From positions 1-12,137 of the forward strand of contig JAMQCK010001093.1 in the NCBI GenBank assembly GCA_024196135.1: a DNA stretch of 12,137 bases, read 5' to 3'. Below the pieces are notes generated by a model. That model worked only from the letters and a program-made list of their open reading frames with translations, ran no database searches and was not told the origin of the DNA. The stretch comes from Pleurotus ostreatus/Saccharomyces cerevisiae fusant (Eukaryota; Opisthokonta). Of this stretch, positions 1 to 8,805 are shown piece after piece; the stretch's first letter is position 1, and every line of letters begins with the position of its first letter. The translations under genes were made by a program, and so were the position numbers.

Positions 1-530
1 TGGTGTGCTGGGGCGGATTTCTGCTCAACGACGAAGAGATCCACAGCCTCGCTCAGGCATGGCCTCAGCTCGTATCCCTCAGGCTGCGGGCGGGACGCAT
101 CATGCGCCCCTTCGCGTGCACTCTATGCGCTCTGATTAGCTTTGCGCAGTGCTGTCCGCACCTGCATCACCTCGCGCTAGATCTCGACGCTCGTTCACCG
201 GAGTACGAACAGACGAACAAACATGGTGCACGGCAGCGCACCCTCCGCTACCTCGACGTGGACCGCTCTCCAATCCGGAATGCTCTTGCTGTCGCTGCTT
301 TCATCACCACTGTCTTCCCGGATATTGATGTCCTTCAATTCGCCGATACAAGCACAGATCCTGAGGTTGACGACCCAGAGGCAGAAGATCTAGACGAGGA
401 GGTTGAGCGGGTACGGGCGGCAGAATGGGGGGAGGTCGAGCGTCTGCTCCCTCTCTCAAGGTTCAGAGCCTCGCATGAGCATGCAAGCTCCCTGGCTTTG
501 AGCCACCGGTCTACATGTGGTACAGGATAA
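1..530 (+). CDS. F-box/LRR-type protein, C-terminal part (5' truncated)
   Basis: An open frame enters from the left edge and stops at TAA 528-530. It reads as the C-terminal part of the F-box/leucine-rich proteins that are abundant in Agaricomycetes: 'LAQAWPQLVSLRL', then 'FAQCCPHLHHLALDLDA', then a region on the predicted vertical position of the last repeats ('TLRYLDVDRSPI', 'FPDIDVLQF') and an acidic stretch before 'AEWGEVERLLPL'. The alternation of a conserved Leu with W/CP-x-L is what these repeats show. The F-box itself would lie outside the window. There is no visible start, so the beginning given is just the window edge. The last ~25 residues (Ser/His-rich) look unlike the family, so a final intron or a different end is possible. 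Family assignment is from pattern only; the substrate is unknown. Confidence 0.6.
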   Translation, partial: VCWGGFLLNDEEIHSLAQAWPQLVSLRLRAGRIMRPFACTLCALISFAQCCPHLHHLALDLDARSPEYEQTNKHGARQRTLRYLDVDRSPIRNALAVAAFITTVFPDIDVLQFADTSTDPEVDDPEAEDLDEEVERVRAAEWGEVERLLPLSRFRASHEHASSLALSHRSTCGTG

Positions 531-905
531 TGCTGATTGTAGACTGGCAAATGCTCGAGATGGACAGGGTTTGCGAGGAATTTTAAGAACTATGCTACGC
601 TTCATGGGATCATCTAACCTACAATCTTCGTAAGGACTAGTTTAAAGAGTACGGATCGCACATATACGGCTGCTTCTCGTTTCTCTCTATGGGCTTTATG
701 ATACACGAGTAGGCCTTTTCGCATAACACAGCGTTCCTGACAGTGACATAACGTCCCGCACGGAAAGTTGAACATGTCACATGGGGCGCGGGAATCCTTC
801 GGCATCTGCCGCCGGCGACTTGTGCACGTTCCCCACCAGATGCGCCTTACGTGCGTTCAATTCAGACCCTATTGCCTTCGTCCGGAGCCCACTTCCGTGG
901 CACCG
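531..905. other. Intergenic: 3' flank of F-box gene and EZH2-like promoter/5' UTR
   Basis: No gene is supported here. The open frame of the next gene extends upstream of its preferred ATG at 906, with further in-frame ATGs at 774 and 840, so part of 774-905 may be translated. An AT-rich patch near 655-665 (CATATAC) is the only weak TATA-like element I see. Confidence 0.4.
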
Positions 906-3765
906 ATGGATGAAGACTGGCGTGCATCTCCGGCGTCAACGTCTAGTGCGGGCAGGAGTGAGAGCGCTAGTCGTCAGCTCGCGCGAACTTGCTATGAAGA
1001 AGTCAAAGCCGAACTATGTGTGTCCGCGCTGACCGTCCCTCCGCCGTATAGAGACGTACCGGAGGTCCTGTCTCAGCTGCTCGACAGCATCAGTGATGGC
1101 CAGTCAATGGATGTCGACTCTGATCTGGACCTAACGTTCACGGTTGTGGAATACGACGACGAGGGAGAGATCTCCGCTCGGTTTTCGATGCTAGAGCCAG
1201 TCGAGGTCACTAACCCAGATGAGCTCAGGGTAGAACCTCACGCAAAATACGAAGCTGTAGCGCCTTCCTCGACCAGTGTTCAAGCAGAGCATAATCACGA
1301 TACCTGTCCTTTCAACATCTACGCCGACGATCCTGAATTCGATCACAAGGCCTTCGCTGACTCGTTCGACCTACGGGCTTGGGAGTTATATACGAAGCCT
1401 ATGGGTGCGTCATTTCACGTCTTTCCCGTGGGAACAACATCTCACCTACGCTCGATAGAGTACCAAATTGCGGAAGAGACTGCACGACGACTGCACGACG
1501 AACGCGGAATGGATTATAGCGCGATAGATCAGACTGGTATCACGAAGCCGTTCGTTATTCACAAAGACCAACGATCGGGCCATGTATCGCTGCGGCACGA
1601 ATTGTTAGTGCTCAAGACCCTTGGGGCAATGTCCATCTCATAGACACTCACAGCGACCTGCGCCCCTCACGATATTGGCGAGCCCTTCCAGAAGCCCCAG
1701 CCCCAAGGGATGAGGACTCCATCCTCGACGACATACAGGAGTTGTTCACGACGTTCTGCTCGTTGTGCATATCCTCTAGCTGTCTGCTGCACTGCGCGCC
1801 TCGTACGTATTTTATTATCTTATGTCTGACATCCCCCGTCCCGCGTGCTCATTCTCACCTGCAGGTGGCGATCTCATTAAGCGTAATCCTCCCCTGATGG
1901 CCAAAGAGCCTCTGGTACAACAGGGGATGATGAGGAGCTTCGAAGCCAACCTGCGCCAGTTCGGCAGGTACCGAAGATGTGGCGAGGAATGCTGGAATCA
2001 CCCAGATATCGACGTACATTCCTTTTTTTCTATCCCTATCACTCACGCTGAATTGATGAATCCCAGGATGAAGCACCGCTACCCGACCTTTCTCCCGCCG
2101 ACCACCGTCGTTTGGAATCGATCCTGGAATGCCGCCCGGACGAGGCGACGTGCGCTCTGGCGGTTATCACGCGCTTACCGTGCTTTCTGGTAAAAATACT
2201 CCCAAGGCCCTCAAGTAGCACTGAACAAAAGTCTCCTAGATCTATCAATATCGCGCCCATAAGTTCACCTCAAAGTATATTAAGGAAGCCCAGGAAAGGG
2301 CGAAAGCTCAAGACGCGTATAAGAAGCGCGACCGTGAGCAACTACTTCTTATGCGTTGCCATTGTGCTGATACATTTCACAGAACCCCCGCTCCCGCCGA
2401 ACATGTACGTCTCTCGTCGCGCGCTTCGCTGTACAAATCTGACCATTCTCTCGATTTGCAGCGCTTTTTACCCTTGTTCTCACCTGGGGTCATGCTTTCA
2501 CAACCTGAAATGCCGGTGCTACGTGAACCGGGTACCCTGCCGTATGAGTTGCCGGTGCGCTGAAAAATGTGCGTTCTGGGTCGCGTCCTCGCAACAGTGC
2601 TGAGCGTGCGACTCACGCATATTTCAGGCAAACGGCGCGCGCAGGGGGGCTGCAAATGCACAGGTCGATGCTCAGAGAGGAATAAGTGCGCCTGCCTCAA
2701 GGGCCAAACGATGGAGTGCGATCCGCGGAGATGCAAGAGCTGTGGGGCTAGGTACGTGCTATGCGTCCATCGGGAGATGAAGGGAATACTGACAGTGTAT
2801 CCTGCCAGCAAATTGGACTACGAAAGGTGCGGTAATATGCAGATGCAGGCAGAGCGCGTAGCGGTATGCGGATAAAATTGGTTCTCTTCCGGTGCAATAA
2901 TGATGTCCCCAAAAGTCCATCGAGGTGAAGCCCTCGAAATATGGCCTCGGTGCTTTCGCGATGCAGGACATCCGCAAACACCAACTTATCGGAGGTTCGT
3001 GGCGCCCAATACTATTAGGCATCCCATCCCACGAACTCACAAGCCACCAACAGATTACACAGGCGAGATCTGCAACCGCCAGTATATGGACAACATGTAC
3101 GGCTCGCCTACGCTTCACAACTGCAAGGTAACATCAACATCGCTGACCTGATCTCGCGCAGGAACATCCGCGACGGCTTCGCTATCAGCTACATCTTCGA
3201 GTTTGACCGGGGGAAGTTGGCACCTATCATCGAGGGTGCTACCGTCGGCAACTCGACGCGATATATCAACCACGCACCTAAGGATGCCAATGAATCCGCG
3301 CTGCCTCTCGAGTACTTTGACGACGACCCGGAGAGGCCGATCCTAGCTAATTGCGAGGGGAAAGGTGCGATAGACAGACTTCTTTTACTGAAGGCTATGA
3401 GTGACACTCGGACGCGCAGAAACCATTGTGGATGGCGATCTAAGAATGTTGATATACGCTTGTGAGCTTTCAGCTGTATGTGCGAGAGGTGGCGGTCTCT
3501 GTTGACAGACTTCGCAGGCAGCAATATACGTTCCGGTGAAGAGCTGCGTTTGGATTACGGGAAGGCGTACTGGAAAAACCATTTGGGAGCTTCGCAGCAG
3601 GGGACAGCGATGGACGTGGACGTGGATGAAGTCGAAGACGAGGGACCCGACGGAACAATCGTCGTTGAACAAAGACCATCGTCCTCGAAGACACGCAGAA
3701 AACCGGGCCCAGGGCGCGACTCTGAATACTTCCCCGAGCTCGAGAACGAGGATGATGGTTTCTGA
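906..3765 (+). CDS. EZH2: EZH2/E(z)-like histone H3K27 methyltransferase (PRC2 catalytic subunit), 14 exons
   Basis: Model exons: 906-1536, 1617-1802, 1865-2013, 2067-2189, 2240-2333, 2383-2404, 2462-2568, 2628-2751, 2809-2863, 2916-2994, 3054-3096, 3162-3364, 3420-3461, 3518-3765; they total 2106 nt, 701 residues, in frame throughout. Domain order matches the E(z) family. An MCSS-like zinc site lies near residues 253-272 (LFTTFCSLC...CLLH). A SANT2-like segment ('ILECRPDEATCALAVITRLPC' leading into 'YQYR') lies near 335-370. The CXC cluster runs from PCSHLGSC near 406 to CDPRRCKSCG near 478. The SET domain spans about 500-640, with YGLGAF, YTGEI, TRYINHA and GEELRLDYG. An acidic tail follows. 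Such enzymes place H3K27 methylation in the nucleus with EED and SUZ12 partners; partner dependence here is inferred. The start at 906 (MDEDWRAS) is preferred; 774 or 840 would add up to 44 residues. Least certain junctions are 1537/1616, 2864/2915 and 3097/3161. Confidence 0.88.
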
Positions 3766-4051
3766 AGGCCGTGTCGGCGTTCAATGCGTTCCATCACACA
3801 TAGTTTCACCAGTAAATAGTATGAATGTCCAGGAGTAGGTAAAAGCATTACTTATCGATACATTGCTATGGTACAGATGGTCGTAGGGGTGGGCGTCGAA
3901 AAGCAAGCATAGTCGGACGTAAAGCCAAAGGGCCCCTGCGAGTCTAGGGGTAGGAGAAGCGAAGGGATATACACTTAGATATTCGTGACGTTGATAAGTA
4001 ACTTGGAAAGTCCATCATCCGGTGTGGCGACGCGCTTCATACGGAACACGT
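3766..4051. other. Convergent 3' intergenic region
   Basis: This stretch lies between the stop codons of two convergent genes (EZH2-like on + and pali-domain on -). It should hold both 3' UTRs and polyadenylation sites. I see no open frame with family motifs and no repeat. Confidence 0.5.
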
Positions 4052-4786
4052 TCAGTACGTCCCGGTAGCCTCACGGCGGCGGCGGTAGCTGCCGAAGATG
4101 CCGCAGGACGAGGCGCAAAATCCGATAAGGAGCGCGCCGAAGGCACCGAGGCCGATCCAGTTGGCGTTGCCCCACTTGGCGTCGACGTTCTGGTCGTGGA
4201 GGCGCGCCTTGACGATGCCGAAGAGCACCATGTCGATCACCCATGCGACAAGGGTGACGAGGAGGGCAAGGCCGGAGAGCAGGGACATGAAGATGGTCCC
4301 TACGCGGTGGTAGCCCGCGCCACACAAGCCGAAGAGGAAGGCAAGGCCAGAGATGCCGGCAGCTGGGAGGAAGTGAGTGGGAGTGCTTATGGGAGGGGAA
4401 GAGGTACGCACCGATCGGGTAGAGGATCAGCACGTAAGTCAAATTGTGGATGATGTTGGTGTTGATTTTGCCAGCGCTAGAGGGAAGGTTAGCGTGGCGC
4501 TAAACGAGATGAAGGGGCTACGCACTCAAAGTTGTCGATCGCGGGGTTGAAGTCATAACCGATTTGCGTCTTGCTCCCTGTGTACCCGAAGACACCGAAT
4601 CGCGTCTCCCCGTTAGAGGTGGGTACGTTCAGGAAGGAGATCTTGTCCCATGTCGGTACTGATACGGAGACCTGCGAACTGTAAGCTGTCTGTACAAGCC
4701 AAAGTGTGTGGCGCACTCACGAAGATCAAGAGCACCATAGCGGCGAAGCAACAGAAGAGTCCTGGCAAAGCTGGTCCTGCGGCCAT
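4052..4786 (-). CDS. Pali-domain (SUR7/PalI-like) tetraspan membrane protein
   Basis: Exons on the minus strand: 4786-4721, 4671-4526, 4476-4412, 4362-4052, giving 195 residues ending at TAA-type stop at 4052-4054. The protein begins MAAGPALPGLF with a hydrophobic segment at about 8-24, followed by an extracellular loop with 'VPTWDKISFLNV' and 'TRFGVFGYTG'. Further hydrophobic segments lie at about 83-107, 113-143 and 161-183, and the short tail is basic (SYRRRREATGTY). The four-helix layout and the W-D-K-I-x-F-L-N-V loop motif are those of fungal SUR7/PalI family proteins, which act in the plasma membrane in eisosome or pH-sensing contexts. The specific role here is inferred at family level only. 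Asn82 in NLT is a possible glycosylation site, but it abuts a helix. All three coding introns are exactly 49 nt. The neighbour on + (C15 peptidase) is divergent. Confidence 0.82.
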
Positions 4787-4829
4787 CTTGACTGATTATG
4801 TCGGGGGTAGATAGAATATGTGAACGACT

Positions 4830-4878
4830 CTGAGGACGAAGTCAGCGACCGCGACTTGTAAACTTCCAAAGAACGTAC
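4830..4878 (-). other. Probable 5'-UTR intron of the pali-domain gene
   Basis: Read on the minus strand, this stretch starts with GTACGT at 4878, carries GCTGAC as a branch site and ends in CCTCAG at 4830. It lies 43 nt upstream of the ATG and is 49 nt long, the same length as the three coding introns of the gene. There is no coding frame to confirm it, so the call rests on splice signals and length. Confidence 0.55.
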
Positions 4879-4930
4879 AATGGGGGCGTGAGCGGCGTGA
4901 GGGTGGGAGACGAAGACAAGAGGGTCGTGC

Positions 4931-4940
4931 CTTTTATTTG
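4931..4940 (-). promoter_or_regulatory. TATA-like element for the pali-domain gene
   Basis: The minus strand reads CAAATAAAAG here, about 145 nt upstream of the ATG. It sits about 50 nt upstream of the 5'-UTR intron donor, which would suit a TATA box with a short first UTR exon. The motif is short and could be chance. Confidence 0.35.
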
Positions 4941-5543
4941 GCTGCGCGTCCTGCCTACATCATCGCCCCCGGCTGTGGAGTTGACATGACGTTGGTTCAT
5001 ATGTCTTGGAAAAACTGCGAAAAGGGGAAAAGGCACCTCGGAGCCGGCCGGTGGCGGTGCTCTAATTAGACTTCCATCATTTCTTTCGTGCCCTCATGTT
5101 TGACTTTCTTCTTGTTTTCCAGTTCTATGTGTCTACAGAAAGTCAGCTACATGCTTTATTCTGATAAAACAAGCATGGAAATTCTGTGCTGCACAAGACT
5201 AATCGTTTACTTGCCTTGCATCGAGCAGGAAGGCGGTCGGCTGTTTGTTCAGAATGTCTTGGAAAAGGCGATGTTCGAGGTACCGTATCTTCTAAACCTA
5301 CCCGTGTCTAAAGCACCCTTAATCCTGCGGTGAAGGGGTCCCTACCTCACAGCATCCCGCAATCCTCTCGCCGCCACACCTTACATCCCGTATGCATCTT
5401 CACACGACCATCGGTATGCCGCCAAGAGCGATCATCTGGCTATGCTGGCAGTCGCCCGCACATTTCCATCCCCCGTACACTTGAAGGGCGCCTCGGATTC
5501 TTTCTCGTATAGAAGCCGCTCAGCCTCCGTACGTCGAGCACGC

Positions 5544-5563
5544 GATAAGACACGATAAGACAC
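5544..5563 (+). promoter_or_regulatory. Tandem GATAAG pair upstream of the C15 peptidase
   Basis: The decamer GATAAGACAC occurs twice in direct succession (5544-5553 and 5554-5563), giving two GATAAG motifs with 10-bp spacing, one helical turn apart. They lie 14-33 nt upstream of the ATG. GATAAG is the core bound by fungal GATA factors such as AreA/Nit2 and WC-type regulators. Nitrogen control of a peptidase would fit but is inferred; being so near the start, the pair may lie inside the 5' UTR. Confidence 0.4.
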
Positions 5564-5576
5564 CTTGACCCGTACC

Positions 5577-6447
5577 ATGACCGCGATCAAGCATCGCGTC
5601 CTCGTCACCGGCTTCGGGGTGCGTCCGACAGCCGCCTCGGTCCTGTTCTCTCGTTACTCGACGACCCAACTGACCGGGACGTTCCTATCCAACAGCCATT
5701 CCGCCAGTACGAAGAGAATCCTTCCTGGCTGGCAGTGCGCACCCTGCACGATACCGTGATCCATGCCTCCGCGGCGCCTGCGCACCATCCGCACGCACCG
5801 CCCCCAGCACCCGAGCCCATCCATATCACTGCGCTCGAGGTCCCCGTGGTCTACGATGCTGTACTGTCGATAGTCCCCGGTCTCCACGCTGCGCCGCCGG
5901 TCCTGCCGCCTGGGCTTCCGGATGATTTCCCTCTGCCTCCGGAGGAAGGGTACTCACTGATCGTTCATGTTGGTGTCAGTAGTGCTGGACCTCTGAGGTT
6001 GGAGACGTACGGCGACAAGACGGGGTATGACAAGCCAGATCACGAAGGCAAGCTCGCGGACGTTGTGGACGAGACCGACTCGACGCGCGGGTTCGCAGGC
6101 GAGCGATACGCATCCCTCCCGGAACGTCTTCGCATAGCTATCGACCCGGATCTACTCTGCGAGAGATGCGCAAAGGACGGCGTCGTAAGTCATTCCTGGT
6201 GCTCGGCCAACTCTTTCCCACAACGTTCTACCTCTTGCAGAACCTGGTCCCGTCCACTGACGCAGGGCACTACCTTTGCGATTTCATTCTCTACTGCTCA
6301 TCGGCGGACTCGAATCTTTCAGGGAAGGCGACGCCAGTGCTCTTCATTCACTGTCCACCCGTTGACGCACCCTTGAGCACAGCTCAGGTGGCTGCCGGCC
6401 TGAAGTCCATCGTAGCTAACGCTCTCGCATGTATACGAAAAGAATAA
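5577..6447 (+). CDS. Pyroglutamyl-peptidase I-like cysteine peptidase (family C15)
   Basis: Exons 5577-5618, 5696-6184 and 6241-6447 give 245 residues. The family removes N-terminal pyroglutamate from peptides in the cytosol. The N-terminus 'HRVLVTGFG' splices exactly onto 'PFRQYEENPSWLAV', the family's substrate-pocket signature. 'HVGVSSAGPLRLE' contains the likely catalytic Glu117, 'DAGHYLCDF' the nucleophile Cys190 and 'VLFIHCPP' the catalytic His214. The Cys-His spacing of 24 residues equals that of the bacterial enzyme. The protein is longer than the usual ~200-215 residues because of a Pro-rich insert around residues 35-95. No signal peptide is seen. Introns are 77 and 56 nt with clean GT-AG borders and branch sites (CTGACC in the first). 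All three catalytic residues are present, so the enzyme is probably active. Confidence 0.87.
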
Positions 6448-7302
6448 TCTCTGTTATGTAGTGTATATGGCACATGTACGGGATATCTGCGGAAACGTTA
6501 AATCTATAGTTCAAGCAAAGCAACGAGCAGATCACCGAAGACTTGAGTACACTTGTGGGCGTCTGTGGGCGCCGGATGGTGAGCATCAATGCGATCACAT
6601 GACGCGCCCTCCATTACCACGTGTCGCGCCCAAGTCGAACGTAGCATACCCCCGCGATTCGCTTCATCTCACCATCCCACTGCTAGCACTCGCAGGGCTC
6701 ATATCTCAGTCGATCATGAATGACGAACCAACTGCATGAGCCATGCCTTAGAAAGGACACGCACCAGGAATTGATGGAATACATGACGGTAATCTGGTGA
6801 GTTGTTGCCCGCTCACCAAGAACCTGAGCATGACGCTGTCCAGTAGCTTGCTCTGCGAGGGCTTCTACGTCTAGAAGGGGATCCTCTGCGAGCCCATGAT
6901 CCATACTTGTAACCCTCAATCCATGCATCGTGATTCCTTGATCGAACGCGAAAGTCGCCCCTGCAGCGAGCAGCACTTCCCAAACCGAAGAAGCCCTATT
7001 GCATTGAGTCGTATATGACAATGTTCTCTTCAGTACGCCCTGCGCACTATCTTATTGTTGCAAACACTCGATCACGATTCTCTTACAGTCCTAACAACAT
7101 TGGCTCAGAAAATACACGCGAAGATCGACGAACCACTCACTTTGTTTCGCATCCCTCCCCTCTGCGGCGCGCCTCTACCCACTCTGCGTCACTCCGGGTC
7201 CACGACCACGAACACTGAGAGGATCGGCGCGCCTGTCATCGTGGCGTCAGCTCACGTGTGAAAGCGCGCGGAGCGAGGCACCTAGCCCTCGTCAAGCCAA
7301 CC
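6448..7302. other. Gene-poor stretch between convergent C15 and F-box genes
   Basis: About 855 bp lies between two convergent stop codons, much longer than needed for two fungal 3' UTRs. The longest open frame is on the minus strand (about 6683-7021, beginning without an ATG) and encodes an unrecognised sequence with 'LDVEALAEQATGQRHAQ'. A plus-strand frame at 7055-7261 is also unrecognised. There is a CACGTG at 6618-6623, another at 7253-7258, and two GGCGCGCC octamers exactly 60 bp apart (7166-7173 and 7226-7233). It may hold an unannotated small gene, a non-coding RNA or a decayed element; the sequence alone does not decide. Confidence 0.4.
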
Positions 7303-8805
7303 TTAGAAGAGATCTGGCCCATACCAGAGGTCCACCGACACCCCCGCGGCCATGATCCCGTTGAAGCGGTCCACACAAACTTTGTTATCCACGATATTCT
7401 CCCCGGACGTGCACCCCATGAGGATGCCGCGCAGGGACTGTACGCGCCGATTCTCGTCTACCTCCCCGTCCTCGTCCACCGGCTGCGGCGGGTTGACCCG
7501 CGACTCGAGCGCGTCCAGCCAGCGCAGGACGTCCTCCTCGGGCAGCGGCGTGCTCGCGAGCAGCGTGATGTGATGCATCTTCGGCAACAACACACTCCCC
7601 GGGTCCTCCGGGCGCACCACGAGCGCGTCCAGCAGCCGCGGCTCCGTCATCGACGTCCCGTCGAACAGCGTCAGCCGCTGCAGGTGCGGCGTGAGGCGGA
7701 ACAGGCCGAGCAGGTTCCCCCTGCACTTGAACGTGACGACCAAGGTGAGCGACTCGATGCGGCAGTCCGAGCGCTCAATCAGCCGTCGGATGGCCTCGAT
7801 GCTCTCCTCCACCTCGCACTCCACCTCCAGGTCATTGAGCGCGGGCAGCGTGAGATGGTCGAGCAGGTCGCCCGGGTGGCCCGGGGAGCACTCGCCATCG
7901 AAGACATTCAGCGTTAGCACGCGCAGATACGGGAGGGTGATCATGATCCCCTGCGTGGGGCCCGGTGTGTGCTCCGGCCGCTCGCGCCCCAGCTTGAGGT
8001 TGATGAGCCCAGGCATACGCGGGAGGAAGCGCAGGACGTCTGCCGGGTCAATGTAGTTCGCCTCGAAGGAGCGGATCTGCTTCCACGGGAGGGCGAAGTT
8101 CAGATCGAGCGCGTGCCCGCCGAGCATCAGGGTGGTGAGCCTCGGTGCGATTTCGAACATGGCGGGTGGTGTGTTTGCTGGGTCTCCGAGGCGCGTTGGG
8201 ATGACTTGGAGGGATTGCAGGAAGGGGATGCGCCCGCGGATGACGGCGAAGCCGGGGAAGTCGTCGGGGTGGGCGAAGAGGAAGAGGAAGTGCCAGCGCT
8301 CGCAGGTCTCGACTATCGGGTCCAGGATGTGCGCCGGGAAGCTGTCCTCGCTCATGACGCTGACGGAGAGCAGATGCGGGTACGATCGCTGCAGGTAGCT
8401 GCGCAGGAGGTCGCTCACGTCGGCCGTCGATCGCCCCGACTCCTCGAGCGCGTCCACCGATATGCGGATGGTCTTCCACAGGCTCGGCGTCTTGCACGCC
8501 AGCTCCCTCCACTTGCCGCAGACACGCGTGAGGAGCCATGGGGACTTGGCGGTGTTGTGGAAGAACTGGTTGGGCAGCGTGGTTTCTCGCGCGACGCAGA
8601 ATTGGAAGATGAGGGTGAGGATTTCGTGCGGGACGCTGTTGGTGACCTTGGGAATGCAGCTCGATATCAAGGGATTGGCACAACTCCCTTACCGATCCAT
8701 GGGACGATCAACCACGGACTGGTGTGCGCTGGGCTCGAGCGCTGGATGCTGCGATGCCTGCTGGTCGGCGACGCTCTCCTTCGGGGATTCTTTGCGGGTG
8801 ATCAT
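7303..8805 (-). CDS. F-box domain protein
   Basis: The main exon on the minus strand runs from about 8659 to the TAA at 7303-7305 and encodes about 450 residues. It opens with a clear basidiomycete F-box: 'NSVPHEILTLIFQFC', 'SPWLLTRVCGKWRELA' and 'TPSLWKTI'. Leucine-rich, irregular repeats follow (for example 'PRLTTLMLGG', 'PYLRVLTLNVF', 'PHLQRLTLFDG'), as in F-box proteins that present substrates to an SCF ubiquitin ligase. Substrate is unknown. No in-frame ATG precedes the F-box in this exon, and an in-frame TAA lies upstream, so a 5' exon is required. The best candidate begins at ATG 8805 and ends at 8693 (GTAAGG donor); it joins in frame at 8659 through a very short 33-nt intron, giving 489 residues. 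A longer intron with acceptor at 8647 is an alternative. The F-box part is firm; the start is not. Confidence 0.8.

Larger units (their letters stand above)
4787..5576. other. Divergent intergenic region between pali-domain and C15 peptidase genes
   Basis: About 790 bp separates the two divergent ATGs and should hold both promoters. Besides the UTR intron, the TATA-like site and the GATA pair listed separately, I see no gene with family motifs. A short open frame around 5100-5333 on + lacks recognisable features. A TATA-like GTATAGA lies near 5506-5512, about 65 nt before the C15 start. Confidence 0.45.

Noticed and set aside
1822..2193. Apparent separate 123-codon gene
   Set aside because: Its first part lies in an intron and the rest is an exon of the EZH2-like gene plus read-through of the next intron.
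2569..2627. 'CAFWVASSQQC' as a continuation of the CXC cysteines
   Set aside because: It is intron read-through. The donor GTGCGT at 2569 and acceptor TTTCAG at 2627 rebuild a Cys codon and lead into the second cysteine group.
4022..4453. 143-codon plus-strand frame over the pali-domain gene
   Set aside because: It is antisense to helices 2-4 of a recognisable membrane protein, crosses its introns, and has a low-complexity Glu/Gly/Ala composition.
5003..5269. 13-nt repeat ATGTCTTGGAAAA, found near 5003 and 5255
   Set aside because: It is short, the flanks do not match, and there is no sign of a terminal repeat or target-site duplication.
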